From positions 1 to 6,269 of the forward strand of contig JASHRE010000564.1 in assembly GCA_030037515.1 (NCBI GenBank): a stretch of DNA of 6,269 nt, read 5' to 3'. Below the pieces are notes generated by a model. It saw only the letters and a program-made list of their open reading frames with translations. It was not told the origin of the DNA and made no database searches. The position numbers and the translations under genes were made by a program. Of this stretch, positions 6,169 through 6,269 are shown piece by piece (position 1 is the first letter of the stretch; each line of letters opens with the position of its first letter). This DNA comes from Candidatus Sulfotelmatobacter sp. Its GTDB lineage: Bacteria; Acidobacteriota; Terriglobia; Terriglobales; Acidobacteriaceae.

Positions 6169-6269
6169 ATGTTGGATATGGGCGCCGGCGCTCTTGTGCG
6201 AAAGAATGAGCCTCGCCAAAGCGCCTCCACTAGACTAGAGAAACCCGGATATCGTCAGGAGTGGGATTC
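6169..6269 (+). CDS. Possible 5' end of next gene, cut by window edge
   Basis: An ATG at 6169 opens a frame that stays open for 33 codons to the right edge. GGGAG (6160-6164) precedes it by 4 bases, a rather short spacing. The product begins MLDMGAGALVRKNEP and matches nothing I recognise; codon use is mixed, with rare AGA and CTA codons. A rival reading is that the real start lies just outside the window, because AGGAG at 6257-6261 would suit an ATG near 6270. Both are weak. Confidence 0.2.
   Translation, partial: MLDMGAGALVRKNEPRQSASTRLEKPGYRQEWD
6257..6261 (+). promoter_or_regulatory. Possible Shine-Dalgarno at the right edge
   Basis: AGGAG ends 8 bases before the window edge, so a start codon immediately beyond the edge would be ideally spaced. 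The start itself cannot be seen, so this competes with the frame opening at 6169. Confidence 0.2.

Noticed and set aside
6180..6200. GCGCCGGCGC palindrome as a terminator
   Set aside because: It has no proper loop and no following T run.

Overview
The window looks like a chromosomal segment from an Acidobacteriota (Terriglobia-type) bacterium. Three things suggest this: a serine/threonine kinase joined to a WSPDG-type beta-propeller with the N-terminus usual for kinases of that phylum, a dispersed 'TCATCCCGAGCGGAG...GCGAAGCGAGGGATC' type intergenic palindrome, and moderately high G+C. This assignment is inference from recognised patterns; no search could be run.

Layout. Positions 1-330 hold no recognisable gene. 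They contain one 43-codon ORF behind a good ribosome binding site and an overlapping 60-codon ORF in another frame, both unproven. Positions 331-799 hold nothing recognisable apart from a short set of nested inverted repeats at 413-483. Positions 800-1150 are a decayed 5' fragment of a ChbG/HpnK (YdjC-like) deacetylase gene. It has a plausible signal peptide, two frame changes, a lost metal-site aspartate and an abrupt end. A palindromic dispersed repeat (1171-1285) follows directly. Positions 1286-1456 are the upstream region of the first intact gene.

Two intact genes fill the rest, both on the plus strand. The first (1457-3331) encodes a membrane-anchored receptor with an extracytoplasmic Cache-like sensor, HAMP linker and complete HD-GYP domain, so it is a predicted c-di-GMP phosphodiesterase. 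The second (3453-6056) encodes a transmembrane Ser/Thr kinase with an extracytoplasmic WD40/TolB-like propeller. The 121-base gap between them holds a hairpin terminator followed at once by a perfect TATAAT placed so close to the kinase start that its mRNA should be almost leaderless. The two genes are therefore probably separate transcription units.

Functionally the intact pair are two envelope-sensing signal proteins, one acting through c-di-GMP turnover and one through protein phosphorylation. Nothing in the sequence shows that they act in one pathway. The last 213 bases contain no certain gene, only weak signs that a plus-strand gene begins at or just past the right edge. I found no CRISPR array, tRNA, rRNA, intact mobile element or clearly new system.
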